Positions 55,394-64,000 of a stretch of DNA of 64,000 nt are shown piece after piece. Position numbers and translations under genes: made by a program. This stretch comes from Phocaeicola plebeius (GTDB taxonomy: Bacteria; Bacteroidota; Bacteroidia; Bacteroidales; Bacteroidaceae). Location of the stretch: assembly GCF_003437535.1 (NCBI RefSeq), contig NZ_QSQT01000021.1, positions 13,485 to 77,484 on the forward strand, read 5' to 3'. Within the stretch, counting starts at the first letter, position 1. The number at the start of each line of letters is the position of its first letter. Under the pieces are notes generated by a model. It worked only from the letters and a program-made list of their open reading frames with translations, was not told where the DNA came from and ran no database searches.

Positions 55394-56071
55394 ATGACCA
55401 CATATTATAATCATAATCCCAAATTTTATGTCGGAATCGACTGTATTATCTTCGGATTCGACAAAGGCGAACTGAATCTATTGCTACTCAAAAGAAATTT
55501 CGAGCCTGCAATGGGACAATGGTCGCTGATGGGAGGCTTCATCCAGGAAAACGAAAGTGCCGATGATGCTGCCAAACGCGTATTGAGCGAACTGACCGGA
55601 CTGGAAAATGTATACATGGACCAGATTGGTGCGTTCGGAGCTGTAGACCGAGATCCGGGCGAACGAGTTATCTCACTGGCTTATTATGCCTTAATCAACA
55701 TCAATGAATATGACCGTGAGCTGGTACAGCAGCACAACGCATACTGGGTAAACATTAATAACCTACCCGACCTGATTTTTGACCACAATGAAATGGTTGA
55801 GAAGGCTCGTGCCATTATGAAGCAAAAAGCTTCAAGAGCCCCTATCGGCTTCAACCTCTTGCCGGAGTTGTTCACGCTGACACAGCTCCAGAGTCTCTAC
55901 GAAGCAATTTACGGTGAACCGATGGACAAGCGAAATTTCCGCAAGCGTATTGCAGAAATGGGATTTATAGAGAAAACAGATAAAATTGATAAAACAGGAT
56001 CACGAAGAGGAGCCTCTCTTTACAAATTCAACGACAAGGCTTATCAGAAAGATCCGAAATTCAAACTTTAA
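55394..56071 (+). CDS. araR: AraR, NUDIX-fold transcriptional regulator of arabinose genes
   Basis: This 225-residue regulator of the NrtR group has an N-terminal NUDIX-like domain (residues 10-150) and a C-terminal winged helix (about 155-225, [17 protein letters not shown] and [10 protein letters not shown]). The NUDIX box reads [20 protein letters not shown], where the metal-binding REUXEE core is changed to RVLSEL. Hydrolase activity is therefore unlikely and the domain probably senses a sugar. AraR of Bacteroides thetaiotaomicron has this architecture and represses arabinose genes, with arabinose as effector. The stop is 4 bp before araD. Confidence 0.92.
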   Translation: MTTYYNHNPKFYVGIDCIIFGFDKGELNLLLLKRNFEPAMGQWSLMGGFIQENESADDAAKRVLSELTGLENVYMDQIGAFGAVDRDPGERVISLAYYALININEYDRELVQQHNAYWVNINNLPDLIFDHNEMVEKARAIMKQKASRAPIGFNLLPELFTLTQLQSLYEAIYGEPMDKRNFRKRIAEMGFIEKTDKIDKTGSRRGASLYKFNDKAYQKDPKFKL

Positions 56072-56075
56072 GAAT

Positions 56076-56765
56076 ATGTTAGAAGCACTGAAAGAAAAAG
56101 TGTTCCATGCCAACCTGGATTTGGTGAAACACGGACTGGTTATTTTCACGTGGGGAAACGTATCGGCCATCGACCGTGAAAGCGGACTGGTGGTTATCAA
56201 ACCCAGTGGAGTGTCTTACGATGAAATGAAAGCCGAAGACATGGTAGTAGTCGACCTGGAAGGAAACATAGTAGAAGGAAACTTGCGTCCTTCAAGCGAC
56301 ACACCGACTCACCTCGTACTGTACAAGGCCTTCCCTGAAATCGGCGGTGTGGTACATACACATTCTACATACGCCACTGCATGGGCACAGGCTGGCTGCG
56401 ATATTCCGAACATCGGAACTACTCACGCCGACTATTTCCACGAAGCTATCCCCTGCACTGCCGACATGACGGAAGAAGAAGTGAAGGGCGCCTACGAAAT
56501 GGAAACAGGAAACGTAATCGTGAAACGCTTTGAAGGTATGAATCCGGTACATACTCCGGGTGTACTCGTAAAGAACCACGGTCCTTTCTCATGGGGTAAG
56601 GATGCACACGATGCCGTTCACAATGCCGTAGTCATGGAGCAGGTTGCCAAAATGGCCAGCATTGCTTACGCTGTCAATCCGAATCTGACCATGAACCCGC
56701 TGCTGGTAGAAAAACACTTCAGCCGCAAGCACGGTCCGAACGCTTATTACGGACAGAAAAAATAA
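56076..56765 (+). CDS. araD: L-ribulose-5-phosphate 4-epimerase
   Basis: This class II aldolase-fold enzyme of 229 residues converts L-ribulose 5-phosphate to D-xylulose 5-phosphate, the last step of arabinose entry to the pentose phosphate pathway. Zinc ligands are the His pair in [10 protein letters not shown] and a His in KNHGPFSWG. The motif [10 protein letters not shown] binds phosphate. I use the ATG at 56076, giving the family N-terminus [16 protein letters not shown]. The longer open frame overlaps araR. Confidence 0.95.
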   Translation: MLEALKEKVFHANLDLVKHGLVIFTWGNVSAIDRESGLVVIKPSGVSYDEMKAEDMVVVDLEGNIVEGNLRPSSDTPTHLVLYKAFPEIGGVVHTHSTYATAWAQAGCDIPNIGTTHADYFHEAIPCTADMTEEEVKGAYEMETGNVIVKRFEGMNPVHTPGVLVKNHGPFSWGKDAHDAVHNAVVMEQVAKMASIAYAVNPNLTMNPLLVEKHFSRKHGPNAYYGQKK

Positions 56766-56807
56766 CATAAAAACAAATATCCAACCAATTAAAAACATAA
56801 AATCACT

Positions 56808-58334
56808 ATGAACGCATTTGATCAATATGAAGTATGGTTCGTAACCGGAGCTCAGCTCCTTTACGGAGGCGATGCAGTTATCGCAGTAGACGCACACAGT
56901 AACGAAATGGTAGCAGGTTTGAATGCCAGCGGCAAATTGCCTGTGAAAGTAGTATATAAAGGAACTGCCAACTCTTCTAAAGAAGTAGAAGCAGTGTTCA
57001 AAGCAGCTAACAACGAAGAAAAATGTATCGGTGTCATCACTTGGATGCACACTTTCTCTCCTGCTAAAATGTGGATTCACGGCTTGCAGCAGTTGAAGAA
57101 ACCGTTGCTCCACCTGCACACTCAGTTCAACAAGGAAATTCCTTGGGACACCATGGATATGGACTTCATGAACTTGAACCAGTCTGCTCACGGCGACCGT
57201 GAATTTGGTCACATCTGCGCTCGTATGCGTGTACGTCGCAAAGTAGTAGTTGGTTACTGGAAAGATGAAAACACATTGTCTAAGATTGCTGTATGGATGC
57301 GCGTATGTGCTGCATGGGCAGACTCTCAGGATATGCTGATTCTGCGTTTCGGCGACCAGATGAACAACGTAGCTGTTACAGACGGTGATAAAGTAGAAGC
57401 TGAACAGCGCATGGGTTACCACGTAGACTACTGTCCGGTAAGCGAACTGATGAGCTATCACAAAGAAGTAAAAGACGAAGAGGTAGAAGCTCTTGTAAAA
57501 ACTTACTTCAATGAATATGACCACGATGCTGAACTGGAAGACAAAGCTTCTGAAGCATACCAGAAAATATGGAATGCCGCTAAAGCTGAACTGGCTCTGC
57601 GTGCTATCCTGAAAGCTAAAGGCGCCAAAGGTTTCACAACTAACTTCGACGACCTGGGTCAGACTGACGGAAGCTACTTCGACCAGATTCCGGGATTGGC
57701 TTCACAGCGCCTGATGGCAGAAGGATATGGTTTCGGTGCAGAAGGTGACTGGAAATCAGCTGCTTTGTATCGTACTGTATGGGTAATGAACCAGGGATTG
57801 CCTAACGGATGTTCTTTCCTAGAAGACTACACACTGAACTTCGACGGTGAAAACAGCTCTATCCTTCAGGCTCACATGCTGGAAGTTTGTCCGATGATTG
57901 CTGCCAAGAAACCTCGTCTGGAAGTACACTTCCTCGGTATCGGTGTACGCAAGAGCCAGACTGCACGTCTTGTCTTCACTTCTAAGGTAGGTACAGGATG
58001 TACTGCTACTGTAGTAGACATGGGCAACCGTTTCCGTCTGATTGTAAACGACGTAGAATGTATCGAACCGAAACCGCTGCCGAAATTGCCGGTTGCTTCT
58101 GCACTTTGGAAACCGATGCCTAACTTCGAAATCGGTGCAGGTGCATGGATTTTGGCTGGTGGTACTCACCACTCTTGCTTCTCATACGACCTGACTGCAG
58201 AATACTGGGAAGACTATGCTGAAATCGCTGGAATCGAAATGGTACATATCAACAAGGATACTACCATCGACAGCTTCAAGAAAGAACTTCGCATGAACGA
58301 AGTATACTACATGCTGAACAAAGCTCTTTGCTAA
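56808..58334 (+). CDS. araA: L-arabinose isomerase
   Basis: This 508-residue cytosolic enzyme converts L-arabinose to L-ribulose using a divalent metal. The AraA N-terminus (YEVWFVTGAQLLYGG) and the WMHTFSPAKMWIHGL segment are present, along with FTTNFDDLG and GTHHSCFSYDLT near the C-terminus. Length fits the family (about 500). It follows araD by 42 bp. A strong hairpin with a U-rich tail separates it from araB. Confidence 0.97.
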   Translation: MNAFDQYEVWFVTGAQLLYGGDAVIAVDAHSNEMVAGLNASGKLPVKVVYKGTANSSKEVEAVFKAANNEEKCIGVITWMHTFSPAKMWIHGLQQLKKPLLHLHTQFNKEIPWDTMDMDFMNLNQSAHGDREFGHICARMRVRRKVVVGYWKDENTLSKIAVWMRVCAAWADSQDMLILRFGDQMNNVAVTDGDKVEAEQRMGYHVDYCPVSELMSYHKEVKDEEVEALVKTYFNEYDHDAELEDKASEAYQKIWNAAKAELALRAILKAKGAKGFTTNFDDLGQTDGSYFDQIPGLASQRLMAEGYGFGAEGDWKSAALYRTVWVMNQGLPNGCSFLEDYTLNFDGENSSILQAHMLEVCPMIAAKKPRLEVHFLGIGVRKSQTARLVFTSKVGTGCTATVVDMGNRFRLIVNDVECIEPKPLPKLPVASALWKPMPNFEIGAGAWILAGGTHHSCFSYDLTAEYWEDYAEIAGIEMVHINKDTTIDSFKKELRMNEVYYMLNKALC

Positions 58335-58354
58335 TACTTAACCAAGTATATCTT

Positions 58355-58401
58355 AAAAGTGCTGGACAGAAGATTTCTTTCTGGCAGCACTTTTATTTTT
58401 T
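58355..58401 (+). terminator. Terminator between araA and araB
   Basis: AAAAGTGCTG (58355-58364) and CAGCACTTTT (58385-58394) form a perfect 10-bp stem with an inner CAGAA/TTCTG helix, followed by ATTTTTT. Some read-through or a separate araB promoter is needed. Confidence 0.8.
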
Positions 58402-58442
58402 AATATTGCCTTATTTTTCACTTTAACTAATCGATTTTTAAT

Positions 58443-60038
58443 ATGAAAGATGCAAAGTCAACCATTGAGGCAGGTAAAGCCATTTTGGGTATTGAGTTCG
58501 GTTCTACCCGAATCAAAGCTGTCCTGATTGACCAGGAAAATAAACCTATTGCTCAGGGAAGTCACACCTGGGAAAATCAGCTGGTAGATGGACTCTGGAC
58601 CTACAGCATTGAAGCCATCTGGGCAGGAGTACAGGACTGCTATGCTGACCTTCGCTTAAACGTAAAAAACCAGTACGGCATCGAAATAGAAAACTTGGCA
58701 GCCATCGGTATCAGTGCCATGATGCACGGTTACATGGCTTTCAACGATAAAGAAGAAATCCTCGTACCGTTCCGTACATGGAGAAATACCAACACAGGCA
58801 AAGCAGCTGCCGAACTGTCTGAACTCTTTGTCTACAACATTCCGTTGAGATGGAGTATCTCTCACCTTTATCAGGCTATCCTAAACAAGGAAGAACATGT
58901 GAAGGACATCACTTTCTTCACTACACTGGCAGGTTACGTACACTGGCAGATTACCGGCGAAAAAGTTTTAGGTATCGGTGATGCTTCAGGTATGCTTCCT
59001 ATCGACCCTGAAACAAAGAACTACTCTGCCGAAATGATTGAAAAGTTCGACAAGTTAGTAGCTCCTTACGGATATAGCTGGAAACTGACAGACATTCTGC
59101 CGAAAGTATTGCTGGCAGGAGAAAATGCCGGTTGCCTGACCGAAGAAGGTGCCAAGAGACTCGACGTATCAGGCCATCTGAAAGCAGGTGTACCTGTTTG
59201 TCCGCCGGAAGGTGATGCAGGAACAGGTATGGTGGCTACCAATGCCGTAAAACAGCGCACTGGTAATGTATCGGCTGGTACTTCTTCTTTCTCTATGATT
59301 GTTTTGGAAAAAGACCTGTCAAAACCTTACGAAATGATTGACATGGTGACTACTCCTGACGGAAGTCTGGTAGCCATGGTACACTGTAACAACTGTACTT
59401 CCGACCTGAACGCATGGGTAAATCTGTTCAAGGAATACCAGGAACTGATGGGTATGCCGGTAGATATGGACGAAATCTTCGGCAAACTGTATAACCACGC
59501 ACTGACAGGTGATGCAGACTGCGGCGGACTGATTTCGTACAACTACTTCTCAGGCGAACCTGTAACCGGTTTGACAGAAGGACGCCCGTTGTTCGTTCGT
59601 ACGGCAAGCGATAAATTCAACCTGGCCAACTTTATGCGTGCACACTTGTATGCATCGGTAGGCGTACTGAAGATTGGAAATGACATTCTCTTCAACGAAG
59701 AAAAGATTAAAGTAGACCGCATCACAGGTCACGGAGGTCTGTTCCGTACTAAGGGTGTAGGTCAGAGAGTTCTTGCTGCGGCCATCAATTCTCCGATTTC
59801 TGTCATGGAAACCGCAGGAGAAGGTGGTGCATGGGGTATTGCACTGTTAGGTTCTTATCTGGTGAACAATGACAAGAAGCAGTCACTGGCTGACTTCCTC
59901 GACGAAAAAGTGTTTGCCGGAAATGCGGGCGTAGAAGTATCTCCTACTGCAGAAGACGTTGCCGGATTCAATGCATATATTGAAAATTATAAGGCTTGTC
60001 TGCCGGTAGAAGAGGCTGCAGTAAAATACAAGAAGTAA
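58443..60038 (+). CDS. araB: FGGY-family kinase, probable L-ribulokinase
   Basis: This 531-residue kinase has the FGGY first ATPase motif (GIEFGSTRIKAVLID) and the C-terminal segment ITGHGGLFRTKGVGQRVLAAA that contacts ATP. FGGY kinases phosphorylate sugars; the neighbours point to L-ribulose. It is shorter than the enteric AraB and belongs to a diverged Bacteroidetes branch, so specificity rests on context. The 5' end is 105 bp from araA, after a terminator. Confidence 0.9.
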   Translation: MKDAKSTIEAGKAILGIEFGSTRIKAVLIDQENKPIAQGSHTWENQLVDGLWTYSIEAIWAGVQDCYADLRLNVKNQYGIEIENLAAIGISAMMHGYMAFNDKEEILVPFRTWRNTNTGKAAAELSELFVYNIPLRWSISHLYQAILNKEEHVKDITFFTTLAGYVHWQITGEKVLGIGDASGMLPIDPETKNYSAEMIEKFDKLVAPYGYSWKLTDILPKVLLAGENAGCLTEEGAKRLDVSGHLKAGVPVCPPEGDAGTGMVATNAVKQRTGNVSAGTSSFSMIVLEKDLSKPYEMIDMVTTPDGSLVAMVHCNNCTSDLNAWVNLFKEYQELMGMPVDMDEIFGKLYNHALTGDADCGGLISYNYFSGEPVTGLTEGRPLFVRTASDKFNLANFMRAHLYASVGVLKIGNDILFNEEKIKVDRITGHGGLFRTKGVGQRVLAAAINSPISVMETAGEGGAWGIALLGSYLVNNDKKQSLADFLDEKVFAGNAGVEVSPTAEDVAGFNAYIENYKACLPVEEAAVKYKK

Positions 60039-60068
60039 AAAAATGTGAAATAAATAAGTTATTTCCAC

Positions 60069-60100
60069 TTTGTAATTTACATATAAATGTCATACCTTTG
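60069..60100 (+). promoter_or_regulatory. Promoter of the transketolase-rpiB unit
   Basis: TTTG (60069-60072), 20 bp and TACCTTTG (60093-60100) match the -33/-7 consensus with good spacing. Transcription would start near 60106. A GTGAAATAA/TTATTTCCAC near-palindrome lies just upstream. Confidence 0.7.
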
Positions 60101-60172
60101 CTCATAATTTCAAAAAGCGGGTGACGTATGCCACTCGCATTTTATGTAGCATACAAATCAAAATTTAGTTAT

Positions 60173-62188
60173 ATGAACAGCAAACAAGTAATGAACCACG
60201 CTGCTGATAATATTCGTATTTTGGCTGCTTCAATGGTTGAAAAAGCAAAGTCTGGACACCCCGGAGGTGCAATGGGTGGAGCCGATTTCATCAATGTCTT
60301 GTATGCAGAGTATCTGCAGTATGACCCTCAGAACCCGAAATGGGAAGGTCGTGACCGTTTCTTCCTGGATCCGGGCCACATGTCACCGATGTTGTACTCA
60401 CAGTTGGCTCTTATCGGTAAATTTACATTAGACGAATTAAAACAATTACGCCAGTGGGGCTCTCCTACTCCGGGACATCCTGAAGTAGACGTAATGCGCG
60501 GCATTGAAAACACTTCTGGTCCACTGGGACAGGGACACGTATTCGCTGTAGGTGCTGCCATCGCTGCCAAATTCCTTGCAGCTCGTACAGGTAACCCTAC
60601 TTTCAATAAAGAAACTATCTACGCTTATATCTCTGACGGTGGTATTCAGGAAGAAATTTCTCAGGGCGCAGGCCGTATTGCCGGACACCTGGGTCTGGAC
60701 AACCTGATTATGTTCTATGACTCAAATGACATCCAGCTTTCTACAGAAACAAAGGATGTTATCTCTGAAGATACAGCCATGAAATACCGTGCATGGGGAT
60801 GGAATGTCATCGAAATCAACGGTAACGACTGTGAACAAATCCGTACTGCTCTGGATGCTGCAAAAGCAGAAAGCAAACGCCCGACGCTGATTATCGGTAA
60901 ATGTATCATGGGTAAGGGTGCCCGCAAGGACGATAACTCTTCATACGAACACAACTGTAAGACTCACGGTGCTCCTCTGGGTGGCGACGCTTACAAGAAC
61001 ACTATGATCAACTTGGGTGCTGACCCTGAAAATCCGTTCGTTATCTTCGACGACGTAAAAGAAATTTACGCAAAACGTGAAGAAGAACTGAAAGCTATCG
61101 TAGCTGCACGTTATGAAGAAGAAGCTGCATGGGCTGCAGCCAATCCGGAAAAAGCAGCTCAGCTGAAAGAATGGTTCAGCGGAGTAGCTCCGAAAGTAGA
61201 CTGGGCAGGTATCCAGCAGAAAGCAAACGATGCAACTCGTAACGCATCTGCTACTGTATTGGGCGCATTGGCACAGCAGGTTCCTAACATGATCTGTGCT
61301 TCTGCCGACTTGTCTAACTCTGACAAGACAGACGGTTTCTTGAAAAAGACTCACGCATTTGTTAACGGTGACTTCAGCGGTGCCTTCTTCCAGGCCGGAG
61401 TAGCCGAACTGACTATGGCTTGCTGCTGTATCGGTATGGCACTGCACGGTGGTGTAATCGCTGCCTGCGGTACATTCTTCGTATTCTCAGACTACATGAA
61501 ACCGGCTGTACGTATGGCTGCCCTCATGCAGTTGCCAGTGAAGTTTATCTGGACTCACGATGCATTCCGTGTAGGTGAAGACGGTCCTACTCACGAACCG
61601 GTAGAACAGGAAGCACAAATCCGCCTGATGGAAAAACTGAAAAACCACCACGGAAAGAACTCTATGCTGGTACTTCGTCCGGCAGATGCAGAAGAAACTA
61701 CTGTCTGCTGGAAACTGGCTATGGAAAATACCGATACTCCGTCGGCTCTGATTCTGTCTCGCCAGAACATCAACATGTTGCCGGCAGGTACAGACTACTC
61801 ACAGGCTGCCAAGGGAGCTTACATCGTAGCTGGTTCTGACGAAAATCCGGATGTTATCATGGTAGCTTCTGGTTCTGAAGTTTCTACATTGGTAGCCGGA
61901 GCTGAACTGCTTCACAAAGACGGTGTGAAGACTCGCATCGTATCAGTTCCATCAGAAGGTTTGTTCCGCAGCCAGAGCAAGGAATATCAGGAAAGCATTC
62001 TTCCGGCTGGCGCCAAGGTATTTGGTCTGACAGCTGGTCTGCCAGTCAACCTGTTAGGTCTGGTAGGTACCAACGGTAAGATTTGGGGATTGGAATCATT
62101 CGGTTTCTCTGCTCCTTACAAAGTGCTGGATGAAAAACTGGGCTTCACTGCTGAAAATGTATATAACCAAGTAAAAGAAATGCTCTGA
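60173..62188 (+). CDS. tkt: Transketolase
   Basis: The 671-residue product moves two-carbon units between sugar phosphates in the pentose phosphate pathway. Family features are the N-terminal SGHPGGAMGGADF, the thiamine diphosphate/metal region ISDGGIQEEISQ followed by FYDSNDIQLS, and the pyrimidine-domain motif HDAFRVGEDGPTHEP. The ATG at 60173 gives the usual MNSKQVMNHAADNIR start. An in-frame ATG at 60128 would add an atypical stretch. The stop codon overlaps the rpiB start by one base. Confidence 0.97.
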   Translation: MNSKQVMNHAADNIRILAASMVEKAKSGHPGGAMGGADFINVLYAEYLQYDPQNPKWEGRDRFFLDPGHMSPMLYSQLALIGKFTLDELKQLRQWGSPTPGHPEVDVMRGIENTSGPLGQGHVFAVGAAIAAKFLAARTGNPTFNKETIYAYISDGGIQEEISQGAGRIAGHLGLDNLIMFYDSNDIQLSTETKDVISEDTAMKYRAWGWNVIEINGNDCEQIRTALDAAKAESKRPTLIIGKCIMGKGARKDDNSSYEHNCKTHGAPLGGDAYKNTMINLGADPENPFVIFDDVKEIYAKREEELKAIVAARYEEEAAWAAANPEKAAQLKEWFSGVAPKVDWAGIQQKANDATRNASATVLGALAQQVPNMICASADLSNSDKTDGFLKKTHAFVNGDFSGAFFQAGVAELTMACCCIGMALHGGVIAACGTFFVFSDYMKPAVRMAALMQLPVKFIWTHDAFRVGEDGPTHEPVEQEAQIRLMEKLKNHHGKNSMLVLRPADAEETTVCWKLAMENTDTPSALILSRQNINMLPAGTDYSQAAKGAYIVAGSDENPDVIMVASGSEVSTLVAGAELLHKDGVKTRIVSVPSEGLFRSQSKEYQESILPAGAKVFGLTAGLPVNLLGLVGTNGKIWGLESFGFSAPYKVLDEKLGFTAENVYNQVKEML

Positions 62189-62622
62189 TGAAAACAATAG
62201 GACTTGCATCCGACCATGCCGGATTTGAATTGAAACAATACGTGAAAAAATGGCTGGAAGCCAAAGGATGGGAATACAAGGATTTCGGAACTTACACAAC
62301 CGACAGTTGTGACTATCCCGACTTTGCTCACCCGCTGGCTTTGGCAGTAGAAAACGGAGAATGCTATCCGGGAATTGCCATCTGCGGAAGCGGTGAAGGA
62401 ATCGGTATCACCCTGAACAAACACCAGGGTATCCGTGCCGCACTTTGCTGGATTCCGGAAATCGCTCATCTGGCCCGTCAGCACAACAATGCCAACGTAC
62501 TGGTAATGCCGGGACGTTTCATTGATGAAGCAATGGCCGACAAGATCATGACGGAATTCTTCACTACCGATTTTGAAGGCGGACGCCATCAGGCACGCAT
62601 CGACAAAATTCCCGTTCGATAA
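62188..62622 (+). CDS. rpiB: Ribose-5-phosphate isomerase B
   Basis: The 144-residue RpiB/LacAB-family enzyme interconverts ribose 5-phosphate and ribulose 5-phosphate. It has GLASDHAGFELK at the N-terminus and the catalytic Cys in GIAICGSGEGIG. The start codon overlaps the tkt stop (TGATG), indicating translational coupling. With transketolase it feeds pentose carbon to glycolysis. Confidence 0.96.
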   Translation: MKTIGLASDHAGFELKQYVKKWLEAKGWEYKDFGTYTTDSCDYPDFAHPLALAVENGECYPGIAICGSGEGIGITLNKHQGIRAALCWIPEIAHLARQHNNANVLVMPGRFIDEAMADKIMTEFFTTDFEGGRHQARIDKIPVR

Positions 62623-62669
62623 TCCCCCGCTCCTGCTTCGGAGAGGTTCTATTTGATAGAAATACGCAC

Positions 62670-62710
62670 AAAGCCTGTTTTCCTGAAAAGGGAAACGGGC
62701 TTTGTTGTTT
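62670..62710 (+). terminator. Terminator after rpiB
   Basis: AAAGCCTGTTTTCC pairs with GGGAAACGGGCTTT around a short loop, with small G-U or bulge imperfections. It is followed by a T-rich run (TGTTGTTTTT). Confidence 0.8.
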
Positions 62711-62849
62711 TTACTGAAATGTATAATTGTTTCACAAAAAAATAATAAGAAATCCTATTCCTACACCGCAGTTAAAAAAAATACCTATCTTTACACATGC
62801 TATCTTTAAGAAATAATATTTCATACTATAAAAAACTTTGATACGAATC

Positions 62850-63893
62850 ATGAAAAAACTATTGTTCATCTTATTGGCCTGCCTGCCGCTGTTCGGAATG
62901 GCCAAGGATAAAAAAGACAACTCTGACCCGAAATATCTGGCTGGAGCTATTACAATGGAGGATGGAAAGGTAACCTTCAATCATGAAATCAAGGCTCCTT
63001 CGCTCTCGAAAGAGCAACTCTACCAGCAAATGCTGGACTGGGCCAACCACCGCTTCAAATCTGACGGAAAACTGCAAAGCCGCGTAGTCTACACCAACGA
63101 AGAAGAGGGCGACATTGCCGCCTCTGCCGAAGAATACATCGTATTCTCTTCTTCAGCCCTGTCACTGGACCGTACCCGCATCTACTACCAATATCTTATC
63201 AATGTGACTGATGGGGTATGCCGCATGACCATGACCCGCATCCGCTACTGGTATGACGAAAACCGCGATGGTGGAGAAAAATATACTGCCGAAGAATGGA
63301 TTACAGATGACATGGCACTGAACAAGAAGAAAACCAAACTGGCTCCTATCTGCGGAAAATTCCGTCGTGAAACCATCGACCTGAAGGACCAACTCTTCCA
63401 GTCGGCTACCGATGCACTGGGACAAAAGGTGCTGGCTAACGAAACTGCTCCTGCTGTAGTTCCGGCAACTCCTCTGACTCCAGCCATGACCCTGACAGGC
63501 GAGCTGAAAGAAGTGCCTGTTGCACAATTCTCGGACAACTGGAACAGCCAGCTGCAGAACGGACGCATAACCCTGACTGCCAACGATGAAGAAATAGAAA
63601 TCAAGGCCGAAAACTGGGGAGGTTTTGGTAAATTGTTTAACAAGAATGTAGCTTACCTGCTGATTGCACAAGATCGCATCGCTCTTAGTGCCCTAATGGA
63701 ACAGTGCAGCGAATATAAGATTTCATTCTATGCACAGGGAGACTCTAAGCCGGCAGCAGTTATTGAATGTAAGAAGTCAATGAACCAGAAGATGACAGCT
63801 GAAGACTTGAAATCGCTTAACATTAAAGCAGATAGCAACAAGTCATACACCATGTATACAGGCGAAATCACACGCACTCAGCTGCGTCAGTAA
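62850..63893 (+). CDS. Secreted DUF4468-type protein of unknown function
   Basis: This 347-residue protein has a signal peptide (MKKLLFILLACLPLFGMAK). The first half contains a domain resembling DUF4468 (about residues 45-135, APSLSKEQLYQQMLDWANH and later EYIVFSS and YYQYLINVTDG), a TBP-like fold common in Bacteroidetes. The second half (about 205-340) is a separate unit with no recognised motif. No function is known to me. The ATG at 62850 is preferred over 62838 because it opens the signal peptide. It stands alone between two terminators. Confidence 0.82.
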   Translation: MKKLLFILLACLPLFGMAKDKKDNSDPKYLAGAITMEDGKVTFNHEIKAPSLSKEQLYQQMLDWANHRFKSDGKLQSRVVYTNEEEGDIAASAEEYIVFSSSALSLDRTRIYYQYLINVTDGVCRMTMTRIRYWYDENRDGGEKYTAEEWITDDMALNKKKTKLAPICGKFRRETIDLKDQLFQSATDALGQKVLANETAPAVVPATPLTPAMTLTGELKEVPVAQFSDNWNSQLQNGRITLTANDEEIEIKAENWGGFGKLFNKNVAYLLIAQDRIALSALMEQCSEYKISFYAQGDSKPAAVIECKKSMNQKMTAEDLKSLNIKADSNKSYTMYTGEITRTQLRQ

Positions 63894-63902
63894 CCACATA
63901 GA

Positions 63903-63947
63903 AAAACGTCCTTGCGCTTCAACCGAAACACAAGGACGTTTTGTTTT
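63903..63947 (+). terminator. Terminator after the DUF4468-type gene
   Basis: AAAACGTCCTTG (63903-63914) and CAAGGACGTTTT (63931-63942) form a perfect 12-bp stem followed by GTTTT. Confidence 0.85.
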
Positions 63948-63958
63948 AAACTGTAGTG

Positions 63959-63989
63959 TACTAAATAAGTTGACACAATTTATTTAGTA
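63959..63989. repeat. Inverted repeat at the window end
   Basis: TACTAAATAA and TTATTTAGTA are 10-bp inverted arms around an 11-nt centre. It could be an insertion-sequence end, an operator or a hairpin; the window stops 11 bases later. Confidence 0.5.
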
Positions 63990-64000
63990 ACATGCGTAAA

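Noticed and set aside
56589..57524. 311-codon open frame on the minus strand
   Set aside because: It is antisense to araD and araA, which are certain, and its Cys/Phe-rich product looks like a shadow translation.
60128..60172. Upstream in-frame ATG for transketolase
   Set aside because: The added residues do not match the usual transketolase N-terminus; the ATG at 60173 does.

Overview
The window looks like a chromosomal segment from a gut Bacteroidales species, most likely Bacteroides or Phocaeicola. The evidence is a SusC/SusD glycan-uptake locus, promoter -7 boxes of the Bacteroidetes TAnnTTTG type, large FtsX-type permeases typical of the group, a NUDIX-type AraR regulator, and the gene order ruvX-def-tpr-thrS-infC-rpmI-rplT followed by a 6S-like RNA. 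I cannot name the species. I see no tRNA, rRNA, CRISPR array or complete insertion sequence.

Layout. (1) Positions 1-17701: a leftward export cluster. It holds a TolC-like outer-membrane channel, a HlyD-type adaptor, a Sel1-repeat protein, four tandem FtsX/MacB-type permeases and a TlpA-like thioredoxin cut by the window edge. A sigma-54 response regulator and its histidine kinase are transcribed divergently. A -24/-12 type promoter before tolC and two palindromes 21 bp apart suggest direct control by that regulator. No ATPase for the permeases is in the window. (2) 17719-25685: a lactonase-family lipoprotein, a 6S-like RNA, and a leftward housekeeping run of ribosomal protein, IF3, ThrRS, TPR, deformylase and RuvX genes. 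(3) 25872-31326: guaA, a MATE exporter, a RhuM-Fic/Doc fusion and an OmpA-type lipoprotein. (4) 31422-34119: an alpha/beta-hydrolase-like protein and a serine hydrolase, separated by a terminator from (5).

(5) 34288-51969: a leftward polysaccharide-utilisation locus. In order of transcription it has a heparinase II/III-type lyase, a membrane propeller-AraC (SusR-like) regulator, an ECF sigma factor without an anti-sigma gene, SusC, SusD, a BIG2-domain surface glycan-binding protein, an alginate-lyase-fold protein and a GH2 glycosidase. Two lyase-type proteins plus GH2 suggest a uronic-acid-containing glycan, but the substrate is not shown by the sequence. (6) 52263-62622: a rightward L-arabinose/pentose regulon (sodium symporter, mutarotase, AraR, araD, araA, araB, transketolase, rpiB) with three AraR-like operators. 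(7) 62850-63893: a secreted DUF4468-type protein, then a palindrome at the window end.

The least explained structure is a family of spaced palindrome arrays with an exact 22-bp period. Two AGTACT arrays of eight boxes (12036-12121 and 49087-49172) share identical 14/8 box spacing, and a shorter array of different sequence (30281-30328) has the same period.
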